Assembly: GCF_022919215.1 (NCBI RefSeq)
Contig: NZ_CP095046.1
Location: 434,001-498,000, forward strand
Reading direction: 5' to 3'
Source: Hymenobacter cellulosilyticus
GTDB lineage: Bacteria > Bacteroidota > Bacteroidia > Cytophagales > Hymenobacteraceae
DNA: 64,000 nt
Below, in pieces: positions 55,856 through 64,000 of the stretch; the stretch's first letter is position 1, and each line of letters opens with the position of its first letter. Position numbers and translations under genes: made by a program. Below the pieces are notes generated by a model. The model ran no database searches. It was not told the DNA's origin and saw only the letters and a list, made by a program, of their open reading frames with translations.

Positions 55856-55896
55856 GCTTTCACCAGACTCAGGCTTTAACCAACTACCAACCAACC

Positions 55897-56468
55897 ATGC
55901 GCAAACTCAAGCTCCAGGTGCAAATAACCGTCGACGGGTTTATCGGCGGCCCCAACGGAGAAATGGACTGGATGACCTTCAACTGGGATGAGGCCCTGCT
56001 CGGCTACGTGCAGGCTCTGACCGACCCGGTCGACTGCATCGTGCTGGGCCGCAAACTGGCTGAGGGTTTTATTCCCCACTGGGCCGGCGTGGCCGCCAAC
56101 CCCGAAGCCCCGGATTACGCGGCCGGCCAGAAATTCACGGCTACGCCCAAGGTCGTTTTTTCCCGCACCCTGCGCGAGTCGCCGTGGGCCAACACGATAC
56201 TGGCCACCGGGAGCTGGCCGCCGAAATCACCCAGCTCAAGCAGCGGGCCGGCCAGGACATCATAGCCTACGGCGGGGCCACGTTCGTATCGGGCTTGCTT
56301 GGGGCTGGCCTGGTTGATGAGTTGCACCTGTTCGTCAACCCCGTGGCTATTGGCCGCGGCCTCAGTATCTTTCAGGGTCTGGAGCGGCCCCTGGGCCTGA
56401 CGTTGGTGAAGTCCACGGCTTTTGCCTGCGGCATCGTGGCCCAGCACTACGAGCCCGTCCGCGGCTAA
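55897..56468 (+). CDS. Dihydrofolate reductase family protein (RibD C-terminal-like), frameshifted
   Basis: The N-terminus MRKLKLQVQITVDGFIGGPN is the usual opening of YwjB/YyaP-like DHFR-family proteins. DPVDCIVLGRKLAEGF and VFSRTLRESPWANT follow. One G missing near 56209 is repaired to ILATGELAAEITQLKQRAGQ and DIIAYGGATFVSGLLGAGLV, the conserved 'GG..l...L...gLvDEl' block, and then DELHLFVNPVAIGRG. Total 191 codons, normal for the family. Probably an NADPH-dependent reductase of unknown substrate. Confidence 0.92.
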
Positions 56469-56540
56469 GCCGTTTTCCTACTCCAAGCCTCAGTGCCGGT
56501 TTTCTAGCTGGTGCCCCACCTCGTTGCAACACCGCCCTGA

Positions 56541-57317
56541 ATGCCCAACCTTCTGATCCGTCTTGCCCTGCTGGCTGCTACCGGCCTGGCTCCCGCCTTA
56601 ACCAGCATGGCCCAACAGGCGGGCCCGAACGACCCCTCGGCCGCCGAGCTCAAAAAGAATCTGGCTGTCATCGAGGCCAGCACCGAGTTTGAAGACGAGG
56701 CCTGGGAAGGGCTGATGAAGGAAACGAGCCGCAAGCTGATCCTCTACCTGCGCACCCACGAGGTATCGGCGGCCGCAGCCAAGAATATGGGCTTGGAGTT
56801 GTCGGCTGACTCCAAAGATGCCGCTCACCTCAAGGTGTTCACCTATTCTTACAGCTCGGGCGGCACGCGGGGCACCGTACACCGGCCCGTGTACCAGTGG
56901 AAAAACGCGGCCGGCCAGCTCTTTGCCTACCACCCCGACCAAGAGTGCTTTTTCTACGAGATTCATAAGCTCAATACAGCTGGCCGCACGCTCTACTTGC
57001 TGCTGGGCCAGGAAAAAGGCGACGGCCGCTGCCTGGCCAGTGAAGCCTATGTGCTGGAACTGAAGGGCAACTACCTGCTGCTCGATAACGCGGCCTTCGG
57101 CCAAAGCCCCGGACTGGTGCTCTGCAACGTGGATATGACTTTTCAGGCCGCCCAGCAGGCCCTGCGCATCAGCCTGACTGAACATCAAGACCCGATAGAC
57201 GAAGAAGCCCGCACCGACTTTGCCAGATCGTTGCTCAGTGGTGGCTACCGCGTCCGGCGCGGTGCCAAAAGCGTGGTGCTACAGCTAAGTGCCGCCCGCT
57301 TCGTGCAAAAGCCTTAG
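56541..57317 (+). CDS. Secreted protein of unknown function
   Basis: A 258-residue protein with an N-terminal hydrophobic signal (LLIRLALLAATGLAPALTSM, probably cut after AQQ). The mature part has an acidic helical start (ELKKNLAVIEASTEFEDEAW). A beta-rich middle (LKVFTYSYSSGGTRGTVHRP, LYLLLGQEKGDGRCLASEAY, VLELKGNYLLLDNAAFG) and a helical end follow. The YSSGGTRG segment and single Cys near CFFYE stand out, but I do not recognise a family. No partner gene is evident. Confidence 0.8.
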   Translation: MPNLLIRLALLAATGLAPALTSMAQQAGPNDPSAAELKKNLAVIEASTEFEDEAWEGLMKETSRKLILYLRTHEVSAAAAKNMGLELSADSKDAAHLKVFTYSYSSGGTRGTVHRPVYQWKNAAGQLFAYHPDQECFFYEIHKLNTAGRTLYLLLGQEKGDGRCLASEAYVLELKGNYLLLDNAAFGQSPGLVLCNVDMTFQAAQQALRISLTEHQDPIDEEARTDFARSLLSGGYRVRRGAKSVVLQLSAARFVQKP

Positions 57318-57394
57318 GGTAGCTTCCCGTTCGCGCCGGCTGGGCCTCCGGGAAAAATACTAGCTTGGGGCCTCACTTATCTATTCTACCCGCT

Positions 57395-58151
57395 ATGTCA
57401 GAACAAGAGCAAGAGCACGAACCGGAAAAGACGCCCGCCGGTGGGCCCATCCTGCGCTACGAGGACGTGGAGCCGGCCCGTTCAGCCTGGCGTCCGGCGA
57501 CGAGGCGACCATCGAGGCCATTACAGCCCACATTGAGCAGCACGTGGGCCCGGTCAGCAGCGTGTTTCACGAAATCATTTCCGACAAGGTTCACCTCGAC
57601 GTGCACGTGGTAGACCCCAGCAAAGACTTCCCGTTCTACACCTTGGTTACCTCCGGCATGAGCGACCTGCCCATGGCGGTGCCCGAGGGCGAGGAAGAGG
57701 CCCGCTACGCCGAGCTCTGCGTGCTGCTGCCCAGCACCTGGCAAATGCCCGAGACGGGGGCACGTTTGAGGACGATGACTACTACTGGCCCATCGGCTGG
57801 ATGAAGTTTCTGGCCCGCTTCCCGCACGAGTACCACACCTGGCTGGGCGTTGGCCACACCATTCCCAACGGGGAAGAAGCCGCTCCTTTTGCCGACACTA
57901 CCAAGCTGGGCTGCCTGCTGCTGCTGCCTTCCCTGAGCCTGCCCGAAGCTTTCCGGGAGCTAAAAATCAGCGAGGAGAAGACCATCAATTTCCACTGCCT
58001 GTACTTTATCTACCGGGAGGAAATGAACCTGAAGATGGAAAAAGGCGTGGACGCTCTGATTGATAAGTTCGAGGAGTTCGGCATCTCCGACGTGCTCGAC
58101 GTGGACCGGCCCAACACAATGAAGAAGAAAGGCTTTATGGGCCTGTGGTAA
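57395..58151 (+). CDS. Suppressor-of-fused (SUFU) domain protein (two frameshifts)
   Basis: Losses near 57480 (CCC run) and 57756 (GGGGG run) split the gene into three frames; repair gives 253 codons. The text after repair includes HVGPVSSVFHEIISDKVHLD, VHVVDPSKDFPFYTLVTSGM and SDLPM, the classic bacterial SUFU opening, then YAELCVLLPSTWQM and FPHEYHTWLGVGHTIPN. The end YREEMNLKMEKGVDALIDKF is the closing helix. Bacterial SUFU proteins are widespread; some act as immunity proteins against polymorphic toxins, but no toxin gene is adjacent. The start at 57395 gives an acidic, disordered N-terminus. Confidence 0.88.
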
Positions 58152-58174
58152 CGCCTCCTTCGGCCGTACAAGCA

Positions 58175-58210
58175 GAAACGGCGGATGCTCCCGGAGCGTC
58201 CGCCGTTTTT
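58175..58210 (+). terminator. Terminator after the SUFU gene
   Basis: AAACGGCGGA and TCCGCCGTTTTT form a 10-bp stem (with inner GCTCC/GGAGC pairing) and T5, 25 bases after the stop. Confidence 0.8.
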
Positions 58211-58285
58211 ATGGGCAATAATGCAGCACCAAGCGGCTCGGTCGGCGTCTTGCTTTCGGGGCCGGAAAACCAGGAGAGCGGAACA

Positions 58286-58951
58286 CTACTGCTTGGGCAT
58301 TTTAGCTACGTCTTCCAGGGTCAGGACCTTGTAGGTTACGCCAAGCCGGGTGGCATTCTGCTCCACCGTATTGGTAAAGCCGGCCTGCTTGCGGCGCTGA
58401 TTCACCTGGGCCGCGTTCTGAATGGGCCACACAAAGGCCGGCTGCCCGTTGTAGCCCGTTACCTGAGTGCCGTAGAGCTGCTCCTTGCCTTCGGTCATCA
58501 GCTGGCGGTCCAGCATCATGGCGTAGCGGGAAAACGGCAGCTCCCCTTTTTCAGCAGCAGCTTTTATTAGCGGCAGGTACTGGGGGATGGTGGCCGGGTT
58601 GTGCTGGATTACGTGCCACACGGCCTCGTTGGTAGGCGTGCCCACCAAGGTCTTGCCCGGGTAGCCATACTGTTTCAGCAGCACCTGCACCCGGGCCAGA
58701 TTGGTTTTGTCGGTTTGCACCATCCGGTCCATGATGGTTTTGTTCAGCTCGGCCTTGGGCACCCCCAGCACTGCGGCCAGCGAATCGGGGTTGCGGCTCT
58801 GCTGCGGGTCAAACAGCATCTCCCGGTAGCGCTGGTCCACGGCGTAGATGCTGTCCAGCTCGTGCTTGAGCTGGGGGTTGAGCTTGGGAGCCTGGGCCGC
58901 GGCGGGCAGGGCCAGCCCACTAAGTAAGGCTACACGCAGAATGTGCTTCAT
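58286..58951 (-). CDS. DUF6624-like secreted protein
   Basis: A 221-residue protein with signal peptide MKHILRVALLSGLALPAAAQ; an upstream in-frame start at 58981 would add ten residues. The mature part is helical: LKHELDSIYAVDQRYREMLF, MDRMVQTDKTNLARVQVLLK, QYGYPGKTLVGTPTNEAVWH, then HVIQHNPATIPQYLPLIKAA and MMLDRQLMTEGKEQLYGTQV. The 'D...R......QtDq.N...v..Il...GwP....vG..a....w.viQH' pattern is that of DUF6624 proteins. Function unknown. Intact. Confidence 0.85.
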   Translation of the reverse strand: MKHILRVALLSGLALPAAAQAPKLNPQLKHELDSIYAVDQRYREMLFDPQQSRNPDSLAAVLGVPKAELNKTIMDRMVQTDKTNLARVQVLLKQYGYPGKTLVGTPTNEAVWHVIQHNPATIPQYLPLIKAAAEKGELPFSRYAMMLDRQLMTEGKEQLYGTQVTGYNGQPAFVWPIQNAAQVNQRRKQAGFTNTVEQNATRLGVTYKVLTLEDVAKMPKQ

Positions 58952-59061
58952 GCTGATAAGGCTAGACGAAGGATGCACCAATAAGAGTTGATAGTAAGGG
59001 GAGACAAAGTAGCACCTTCGGGTGGCAAGCCCGGCAAATACTGCCCGGAAAGCTCACTACC

Positions 59062-59111
59062 AAAGCGCCAAGCCGCTGAAGCTACAAGATGCTCCCGCCG
59101 CTTGGCGCTTT
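59062..59111 (-). terminator. Inverted repeat after lepB
   Basis: AAAGCGCCAAGC (59062-59073) and GCTTGGCGCTTT (59100-59111) are perfect 12-bp arms with a 26-base loop, 31 bases after the lepB stop. Loop is long for a standard terminator and no strong T-run follows. Confidence 0.5.
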
Positions 59112-59141
59112 ACTGCCTGACTCAGCCCAGTTCTGTCTGCC

Positions 59142-60300
59142 TTAGCTGATGGGCTGCAACAGGCGGTTCCAGCGGATTTTGTGGAGCAGGTCGGCGTACT
59201 GGTCCAGGGAATACAGCACGAACATGGCCTTGCCCACCAGGTGGTCTTCGGGCACGAAGCCCCAGAAGCGGGAATCCTCAGAGTTGTGGCGGTTGTCGCC
59301 CATCATGAAGTAATAGTTCTGCCGGATGGTGTAGCGCGTCAGGGCCGGCCGTGCTGGTAAATCATGCCCTGCTGCCAGCTAATGCCCTCGTTGTGCTCAT
59401 ACTGGGCCACGATGGTATAATACATGGCCGCGTTGGCGGGCGTGAGCGTGATGGTCTGCCCCCGGCGGGGCACGGCCAGAGGACCATAGTCATCGAGCTG
59501 CCACTCCTGAGGCTGGCGGCTGGGCGCGGCAGCAGGGTTGTGGAAGTCGGCCACGACCGGAAACAGGCGGACCGGGTACTCGGGTACGGTCAGGGCCTGC
59601 ACGTAGGGCTGGCGGCGGAAGTAGTCGGCCGTGGCGGACGAGCAGCTGATATAGAAGCCAGTGCGGCCGGTGGCTGGGTCGGTGCTGGCGCGCGGAACGC
59701 CGTCGGGCTCGTAGTAATCTACCACGCCGTGCTCGTGCAGGGCCTGGCGCACGGCATCGTCGGGGTTGTTTACCTGCATAAAGTAGGTGTTCTGCAACTG
59801 ACCGGCCACCGCCCCCGGCCGGCCGTTGAGAAACACCTGCCCCGGCGAATTTCCAGGGTATCACCGGCCACGGCCACGCAGCGCTTAATCAGGTTGGTGC
59901 GCATGTCGGCGGGCCGCTGCTGCTCGTGGGGGACATGGAACACCACCACGTCATTGCGCTTCACTTCCGAGAAGCCCGGCAGGCGGAACGAAGGCAGCTG
60001 AATGGCGTCGGAGTAGCTTTGCGGGCCTTTTTCCCAGAATGTCTGGTGGGTCAGGGGCACTTGCAGGGGCGTTTGGGGCGTGCGGGCCCCGTAGTGCAGC
60101 TTGCTTACTACCAGACAGTCGCCTACCAGCAAGGAGCCTTCCATGCTGGGCGTCGGGATGGTGTAGGCCTCGGCCGCCGACCAGCGGACAAACGTGGCCA
60201 CGGCCACGGCGAAAACCACACTGTCGCGCCATTCGCGGGCCAGGCTTTTGGGTTGGGCCGGTGAAGCAGCGCCGCGGCGCCCGAATCGAAAGAAGCTCAT
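59142..60300 (-). CDS. lepB: Signal peptidase I (two frameshifts)
   Basis: Restoring a base near 59857 and one in the CCC run near 59343 gives 387 codons. The N-terminus is basic and Pro/Ala-rich, with one membrane helix (REWRDSVVFAVAVATFVRW). Box B has the catalytic Ser in YTIPTPSMEGSLLVGDCL, box D the catalytic Lys in NLIKRCVAVAGDTLEI, and box E closes with YYFMMGDNRHNSEDSRFWGF and VPEDHLVGKAMFV. About 150 residues lie between the Lys box and box E, longer than in the E. coli enzyme, as seen in other Bacteroidota. It removes signal peptides from secreted proteins on the periplasmic side. Confidence 0.95.
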
Positions 60301-60609
60301 AGGGTTGGGAGGTGAAAGTGGAAGGTGTGCTGGGCTAGATGGACCGTAAGGCTCCGGGGTTGCCTGGCCTGCAGTGACCAGGTGGAGCCAGCAAGCCCAG
60401 CAAACATGCTCCAGAATCTATACTCGGGTCTTAACGCCGGTTTGCCGGTTTCTGGTGTGTGCCCGGCTCGGCTGGCGGGGCCACGTAGGCAGCAGGCCCA
60501 AAACCCTGACATCCGGGGCGGCGGGCATTAAAATCCTTGACCCTTATTTTAATGTAACAGCCTCTATAGCAGCGCGTATAGAAAAACTCAACCTTTATAC
60601 CAACCCGCT
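60301..60609. other. Intergenic region between divergent lepB and sorbosone-dehydrogenase-like genes
   Basis: No gene seen. The right half turns A/T-rich from about 60530 with TTGAC at 60538 and TATAG near 60564, at 21-22 bp, which might serve as a promoter for the plus-strand gene; not convincing as a Bacteroidota -33/-7 pair. Confidence 0.4.
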
Positions 60610-61911
60610 ATGCATGTCAAACTTAACGCTCTATTCCTCGTCGCGGCCCTGGGCCTTGTAGCTTGTGACAAAGACGACGACGCTACCGAAGAGCCGGACA
60701 ACGGTAGTTTTCCCACCGAAACCCTCACGGCCAGCCCCACCACCATCCGCGTCAGCGACCTGCCCGCGCCCTTCGCCAGCCAGTCGGTGACCAACTACCC
60801 GCAGGTGCTCAATGAGCGGCCCGCCAATGCCCGGCTGAAGGTGCCCAGGGCTACGCCGCCAACATCTTTGCCGATGACCTGCCCCAGGGCCGCTGGATGG
60901 CGGTGGCTCCCAACGGCGACCTATTCGTGGCCCAGATGATGCTCAACCAGATTATGGTGCTGCGCGACACCAACGGCGACGGCCGGGCCGATGAACGCTC
61001 CGTGTGGGCCACCGGCGGCCCCCTGAGCCGCCCCCTGGGCATGGCCTTCAACGGCAACTACTTCTACGTGGCTACCTCCGGCGCCATTCTGCGCTACGAC
61101 TATACCACCGGCCAGAAGCAGGCTACGGGGCAGCCCACCCAGCTGGCCGAGCTGCCCGGCGGCGGCCAGCACCCGGCCCGCTCCCTGCTGATTCACAACA
61201 ACAAGATGTATGTAGGCATCGGCTCCTCGGAGAATGCCAGCGTGGAAAAAGACGAGCGTCGCACTACCATTCAGGAGTTCAACCTCGATGGCAGCGGCCG
61301 GACCACCTACGCCTCGGGCCTGCGCAACCCCCAGGGCATGGGCGTCAATCCGGCCCGGGCCAACGAAATCTGGACGGTGGTGAATGAGCGCGACGGCCTG
61401 GGCGACGACCTCGTGCCCGACTACGCCACCGCCGTGCCCCGCGGGGCCTTCTTCGGCTACCCCTGGGCCTACCTGGCCCCCGATAAGCGCGACCCGCGCA
61501 TCACCGAGCCCGCCCGGCCCAGGTAGCCAGCACCCGCACCCCGAAGTGCTGCTGCGCGCCCACGCCGCCGCCCTGGGCCTGACCTTCTACACCGGCACGG
61601 CCTTTCCCGAGGATGCCCGCGGCGACTTATTTCTGGCCATGCGCGGCTCCTGGAACCGCTCGGTGGGCTCGGGCTATAAGGTGGTGCGCGTACGCATGAA
61701 CGCCGCCGGCCTGCCCGAAACCGCCGCCGCCGACGGCCGCGGTGCCAGCTACGAAGACTTCGTGACCGGCTGGCAGATCAACGAGGGCCAAGCCGCCCCG
61801 CCCCAGGTGTGGGGCCGCCCCGTGGGTATCATCACCGGCCCCGACGGCTCCCTGCTCATCGCCGAAGACGGCACCGGCATCGTCTGGCGCGTGAGCTACC
61901 GGGGCAATTAG
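60610..61911 (+). CDS. L-sorbosone/PQQ sugar dehydrogenase-like lipoprotein (three frameshifts)
   Basis: A lipoprotein (MHVKLNALFLVAALGLVAC, lipobox VAC) followed by an Asp/Glu linker. Losses near 60843, 61510 and 61546 are all in C runs; repair gives 435 codons. Propeller text: GYAANIFADDLPQGRWMAVA, PNGDLFVAQ, VLRDTNGDGRADERSVWATG, SLLIHNNKMYVGIGSSENA, YASGLRNPQGMGVNP, WTVVNERDGLGDDLVPDY, HAAALGLTFYTGTAFPEDAR, GDLFLAMRGSWNRS and DGSLLIAEDGTGIVWRVSY. These are standard blocks of the soluble PQQ-glucose/sorbosone dehydrogenase six-bladed propeller. Whether it binds PQQ cannot be told; no pqq genes are in the window. Confidence 0.9.
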
Positions 61912-61935
61912 TATTAAGCAGCGCCCCCGCAACAA

Positions 61936-61989
61936 GAAACAGCACAAGCGGCTGGCGCTCTAGGTAGCGCCAGCCGCTTGTGCTGTTTC
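61936..61989. terminator. Terminator with 24-bp perfect arms
   Basis: Arms 61936-61959 and 61966-61989 around a six-base loop, between the sorbosone-dehydrogenase-like gene (plus) and the lipoprotein gene at 62114 (minus). Ends are AAAC/GTTT with only a short T-run. Confidence 0.8.
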
Positions 61990-62113
61990 AGCCGTTTTCT
62001 AATCAGCAACGCTTGTAACGGTTTCTAATCTAAATCAGTCATTTCCTGAGCCTGTCCGCTTGCTGCGGCAGCCTGTTCTCAGCCGACAGCCCTTAAAGCC
62101 ACTGTTGGCGGTA

Positions 62114-62764
62114 CTACTCGCCTTTGGCCATGGATATGTGAGGCTGATACCACTGATACAGCACTTTTTGCAGCTCCATCAGGGAAATGGGCTGGCCGGC
62201 TTCGTTGTAGCCGGTCATGCTCCGCAGGACTTTGCGCTTGGTACGGTCACTGCCTAGCTCGGTGTCGTTTAGCACCGTAGCCAGTTGCTCATAGCGTAGC
62301 TGCCCGGTAGGATAGTAGGAATACACAGTTTGGCGCAGGCTGTCGGTGCGGGTGCCCACCCATTTCTCGAACAGGTACTGCCCCACCTGGTCCTGATTCT
62401 CATCCAGGTACTGGGCCCGGTAGACGATGTTGCCATTGGCATCGTAGCGGGTTGAGTCCAGCACGGCGGCCCGCCAGCCCTGGGCGGCGCGGCCCGTGTA
62501 CCGGTTTATCCACAGGCCGGTTTCGGTGAACCGGAAACGACCGTTCGGGCCCTGGGTTATCAGCAGCTGCCCTTGGCACAGGTCCCCGTTTTTGTTGGTG
62601 GCCCGCCAGTCTTTCACCAGCCTACCCTGTTGCTCCACCAGGCCCTGTTCAGATTTGCTCAAGCTGTGGTGGTACCAGTAGTCCTCGGTGGTTTTGTAGG
62701 GACTGAAAACGGTGCAGCCCGATAAGCCGGTCAGGGCGGCGAGAATACAGCAGACGATGCGCAC
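62114..62764 (-). CDS. Lipoprotein with MORN/YwqK-like repeats
   Basis: A 216-residue lipoprotein (MRIVCCILAALTGLSGC, lipobox LSGC). The mature part has short repeats of the 'YdxNGxivyrxqYx' kind: RYDANGNIVYRAQYLDENQD, QTVYSYYPTGQLRYEQLAT and YNEAGQPISLMELQ. These resemble toxin-antitoxin YwqK/MORN beta-hairpins. Early region has YKTTEDYWYHHSLSKSEQGL. Function unknown; the lipid anchor points to the outer membrane. Confidence 0.82.
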   Translation of the reverse strand: MRIVCCILAALTGLSGCTVFSPYKTTEDYWYHHSLSKSEQGLVEQQGRLVKDWRATNKNGDLCQGQLLITQGPNGRFRFTETGLWINRYTGRAAQGWRAAVLDSTRYDANGNIVYRAQYLDENQDQVGQYLFEKWVGTRTDSLRQTVYSYYPTGQLRYEQLATVLNDTELGSDRTKRKVLRSMTGYNEAGQPISLMELQKVLYQWYQPHISMAKGE

Positions 62765-62894
62765 AGATAAGGAAGATGAAGCAGTGGAAGGTAGCTGGCC
62801 GATGCCTTTACCTTTCGTGAAAGTAAGTGCTGCACCTCAACTATGCACTACCGCGCTGGGCGTCACCGGCCGGGTCAGTAACCTTTTCCTGGCG

Positions 62895-63241
62895 CTAGGG
62901 CTGGATGACGAAAGCCTGCAGCTCGGCCATCTTCCCGTCGCGGAAGCGCCAGACGTCGCAATAGGCGTACTCCACCACTTTTCCGCTTTCGTCGGGCAGG
63001 GTAATGGAGCCCAGGGCCGTTACGAAATCATCTTCGGCAATGAGGTGCTTGACCATAAACACGGGCGGCTGCTCATAGGCCGTGGCCATCCAGCGGCGCA
63101 CCGCCTCCTTGCCCCGCAACGTCTGCTCGCCCACGAAAGTCCACTCGGTGTCGTCGGTGCAGTGCGCCAGGAACCCTCATTATCACCGGCCATAATGGCC
63201 GCGTTGGCCTTTTCCAAAATCTGCTTGTTGGTTTCGGGCAT
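62895..63241 (-). CDS. SnoaL-like / nuclear transport factor 2 family protein (frameshifted)
   Basis: Start at 63241 (MPETNKQILEKANAAIMAGD); an upstream in-frame ATG at 63274 adds 11 residues. One G is missing in the GGG run near 63172 (GDNEG then FLAHCTDDTEWTFVGE), and repair gives 116 codons. The cone-shaped NTF2 fold is indicated by the N-terminal helix, EWTFVGEQTLRGKEAVRRWM, KHLIAEDDFVTALGSITLPD and the closing strand YCDVWRFRDGKMAELQAFVI. Such proteins are often small isomerases, cyclases or binding proteins; substrate unknown. Confidence 0.88.
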
Positions 63242-63465
63242 GGTAGTTTCAATCAGGTGGACAGAAGATGTCATTCAAAAACAGAGCAGGCTACGTACCG
63301 TTTCCTGCTCACGTTGTTATGGGTGCTGATCTACAAGTATGTTTTAGCAGTCGGCATGGCTAAACCTGGTAAGAGCGGGTTGGGTAACAACCGATGAGCA
63401 GCCCCTGCAGCTCCAGCCGCTTGCTACGATTTTAGGAACCGTAGCGCAACCCCTAGCTTTAGGGC

Positions 63466-64000
63466 TATGGAAGCACTGTTTCACATGGTTTTTACCTTGT
63501 TCAAGGTTTCGATTCAGGCTTCGGTGTACGCCACGCTGCTGCTGGGGCTTGTGCGCCTCTACGGACGCCGCAACCCTACCCACCCCCTGGTGCTGGCCAG
63601 CCGCCATGCCAGGCGCTTTTGGTGGGTCAGTGGGTTTCTGGTGTCGGTGGCCTTGGTCGGGTTTTCCTGCACCTACTGGGGCTACCACGGCTTTGGCGAC
63701 TCCGCCTGCGTCCCCCTGGGCCACGGGGAGGCCATGGAGGAAATGAATGGCGTCACAACTTATTTCAAGCCTGTCCAGCAGCTTTCCGGCTACGAGGATG
63801 CCGGCGAAGTGCTGACCTACCAGGTGCGCCACGACATGCTGTGCGCCGTCTTAGCCCCTGATAGTGCCTACTACACCTACAACCTGGATTCCAAGACCAG
63901 CCAGCTGTTTGCCGACCGCGCCGACTATGAGTCCTACGCCCGCGGCCACGACCTGCCCCGGCCCGACGAGTTTGAAGGTTTCAAGCGGCACTACCGCCGC
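63466..64000 (+). CDS. Membrane protein of unknown function, 3' end beyond window
   Basis: Open from ATG 63466 to the right edge, about 178 residues without a stop. Two hydrophobic segments: VFTLFKVSIQASVYATLLLG (about 8-27) and FWWVSGFLVSVALVGFSCTY (about 51-70), with a basic loop GRRNPTHPLVLASRHARR between them. After the second helix the chain is soluble and beta-rich (YFKPVQQLSGYEDAGEVLTY, AVLAPDSAYYTYNLDSKTSQ), probably periplasmic. No family recognised from the visible part. Confidence 0.75.

Overview
The window is GC-rich DNA from a Bacteroidota, most likely Hymenobacter or a close relative in the Cytophagales. That is an inference from gene content: a type IX secretion (T9SS) C-terminal sorting domain, TonB-dependent and DUF5723-type outer-membrane proteins, LytS/LytTR signalling, a cold-shock protein with an N-terminal extension, and TAnnTTTG -7 promoter elements with little sign of Shine-Dalgarno sites. 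No rRNA, phage, transposase or CRISPR was seen. One tRNA, tRNA-Val(GAC), is present.

Layout. 1-7.4 kb: a repeat-built surface protein running off the left edge, then a divergent NtrC-type regulator and a five-PAS hybrid histidine kinase with receiver and HPt, which together make a full phosphorelay. 7.4-9.3 kb: a flavin monooxygenase, a 41-aa protein and a small T9SS cargo protein. 9.4-13.4 kb: a flavoprotein, type III polyketide synthase and methyltransferase cassette, plus a histone-deacetylase-like hydrolase. 13.4-18 kb: the tRNA, a beta-barrel protein, GNAT, PfpI, thioesterase and DUF3616 genes. 18.1-23.3 kb: a MacAB-like export operon (ATPase, secreted protein, two sister permeases, adaptor). 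23.5-31 kb: redox and lipid enzymes (two SDRs, GMC oxidoreductase, aldehyde dehydrogenase, PAP2 phosphatase). 31.4-38.9 kb: outer-membrane proteins and a LytS/LytTR pair divergent from a TonB-linked receptor. 39-45.5 kb: pectate lyase, PDZ-hydrolase fusion, an amidohydrolase relic, cold-shock protein, rlmF and DUF805. 45.6-47.2 kb: three tandem paralogous small membrane proteins. 47.3-64 kb: mixed enzymes and hypotheticals including an S41 protease, a VWA-like protein, a TPM/zinc-ribbon protein, a SUFU protein, lepB and a sorbosone-dehydrogenase-like lipoprotein. A membrane protein runs off the right edge.

A dominant technical feature is about 33 reading-frame breaks. Each that I examined is explained by one missing base, nearly always in a run of three or more G or C. 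In every such gene, adding the missing base or bases gives a whole number of codons and joins domain halves cleanly. I therefore treat these as intact genes with probable homopolymer-deletion errors and give full-length spans, stating the break in each entry.

The most interesting candidates are the tandem trio of lysine-rich single-pass membrane proteins (45.6-47.2 kb), the type III PKS cassette, two long-armed inverted repeats with matched changes in both arms, and the TTCCCA half-sites with a sigma-54-like promoter between the NtrC regulator and the surface-protein gene.
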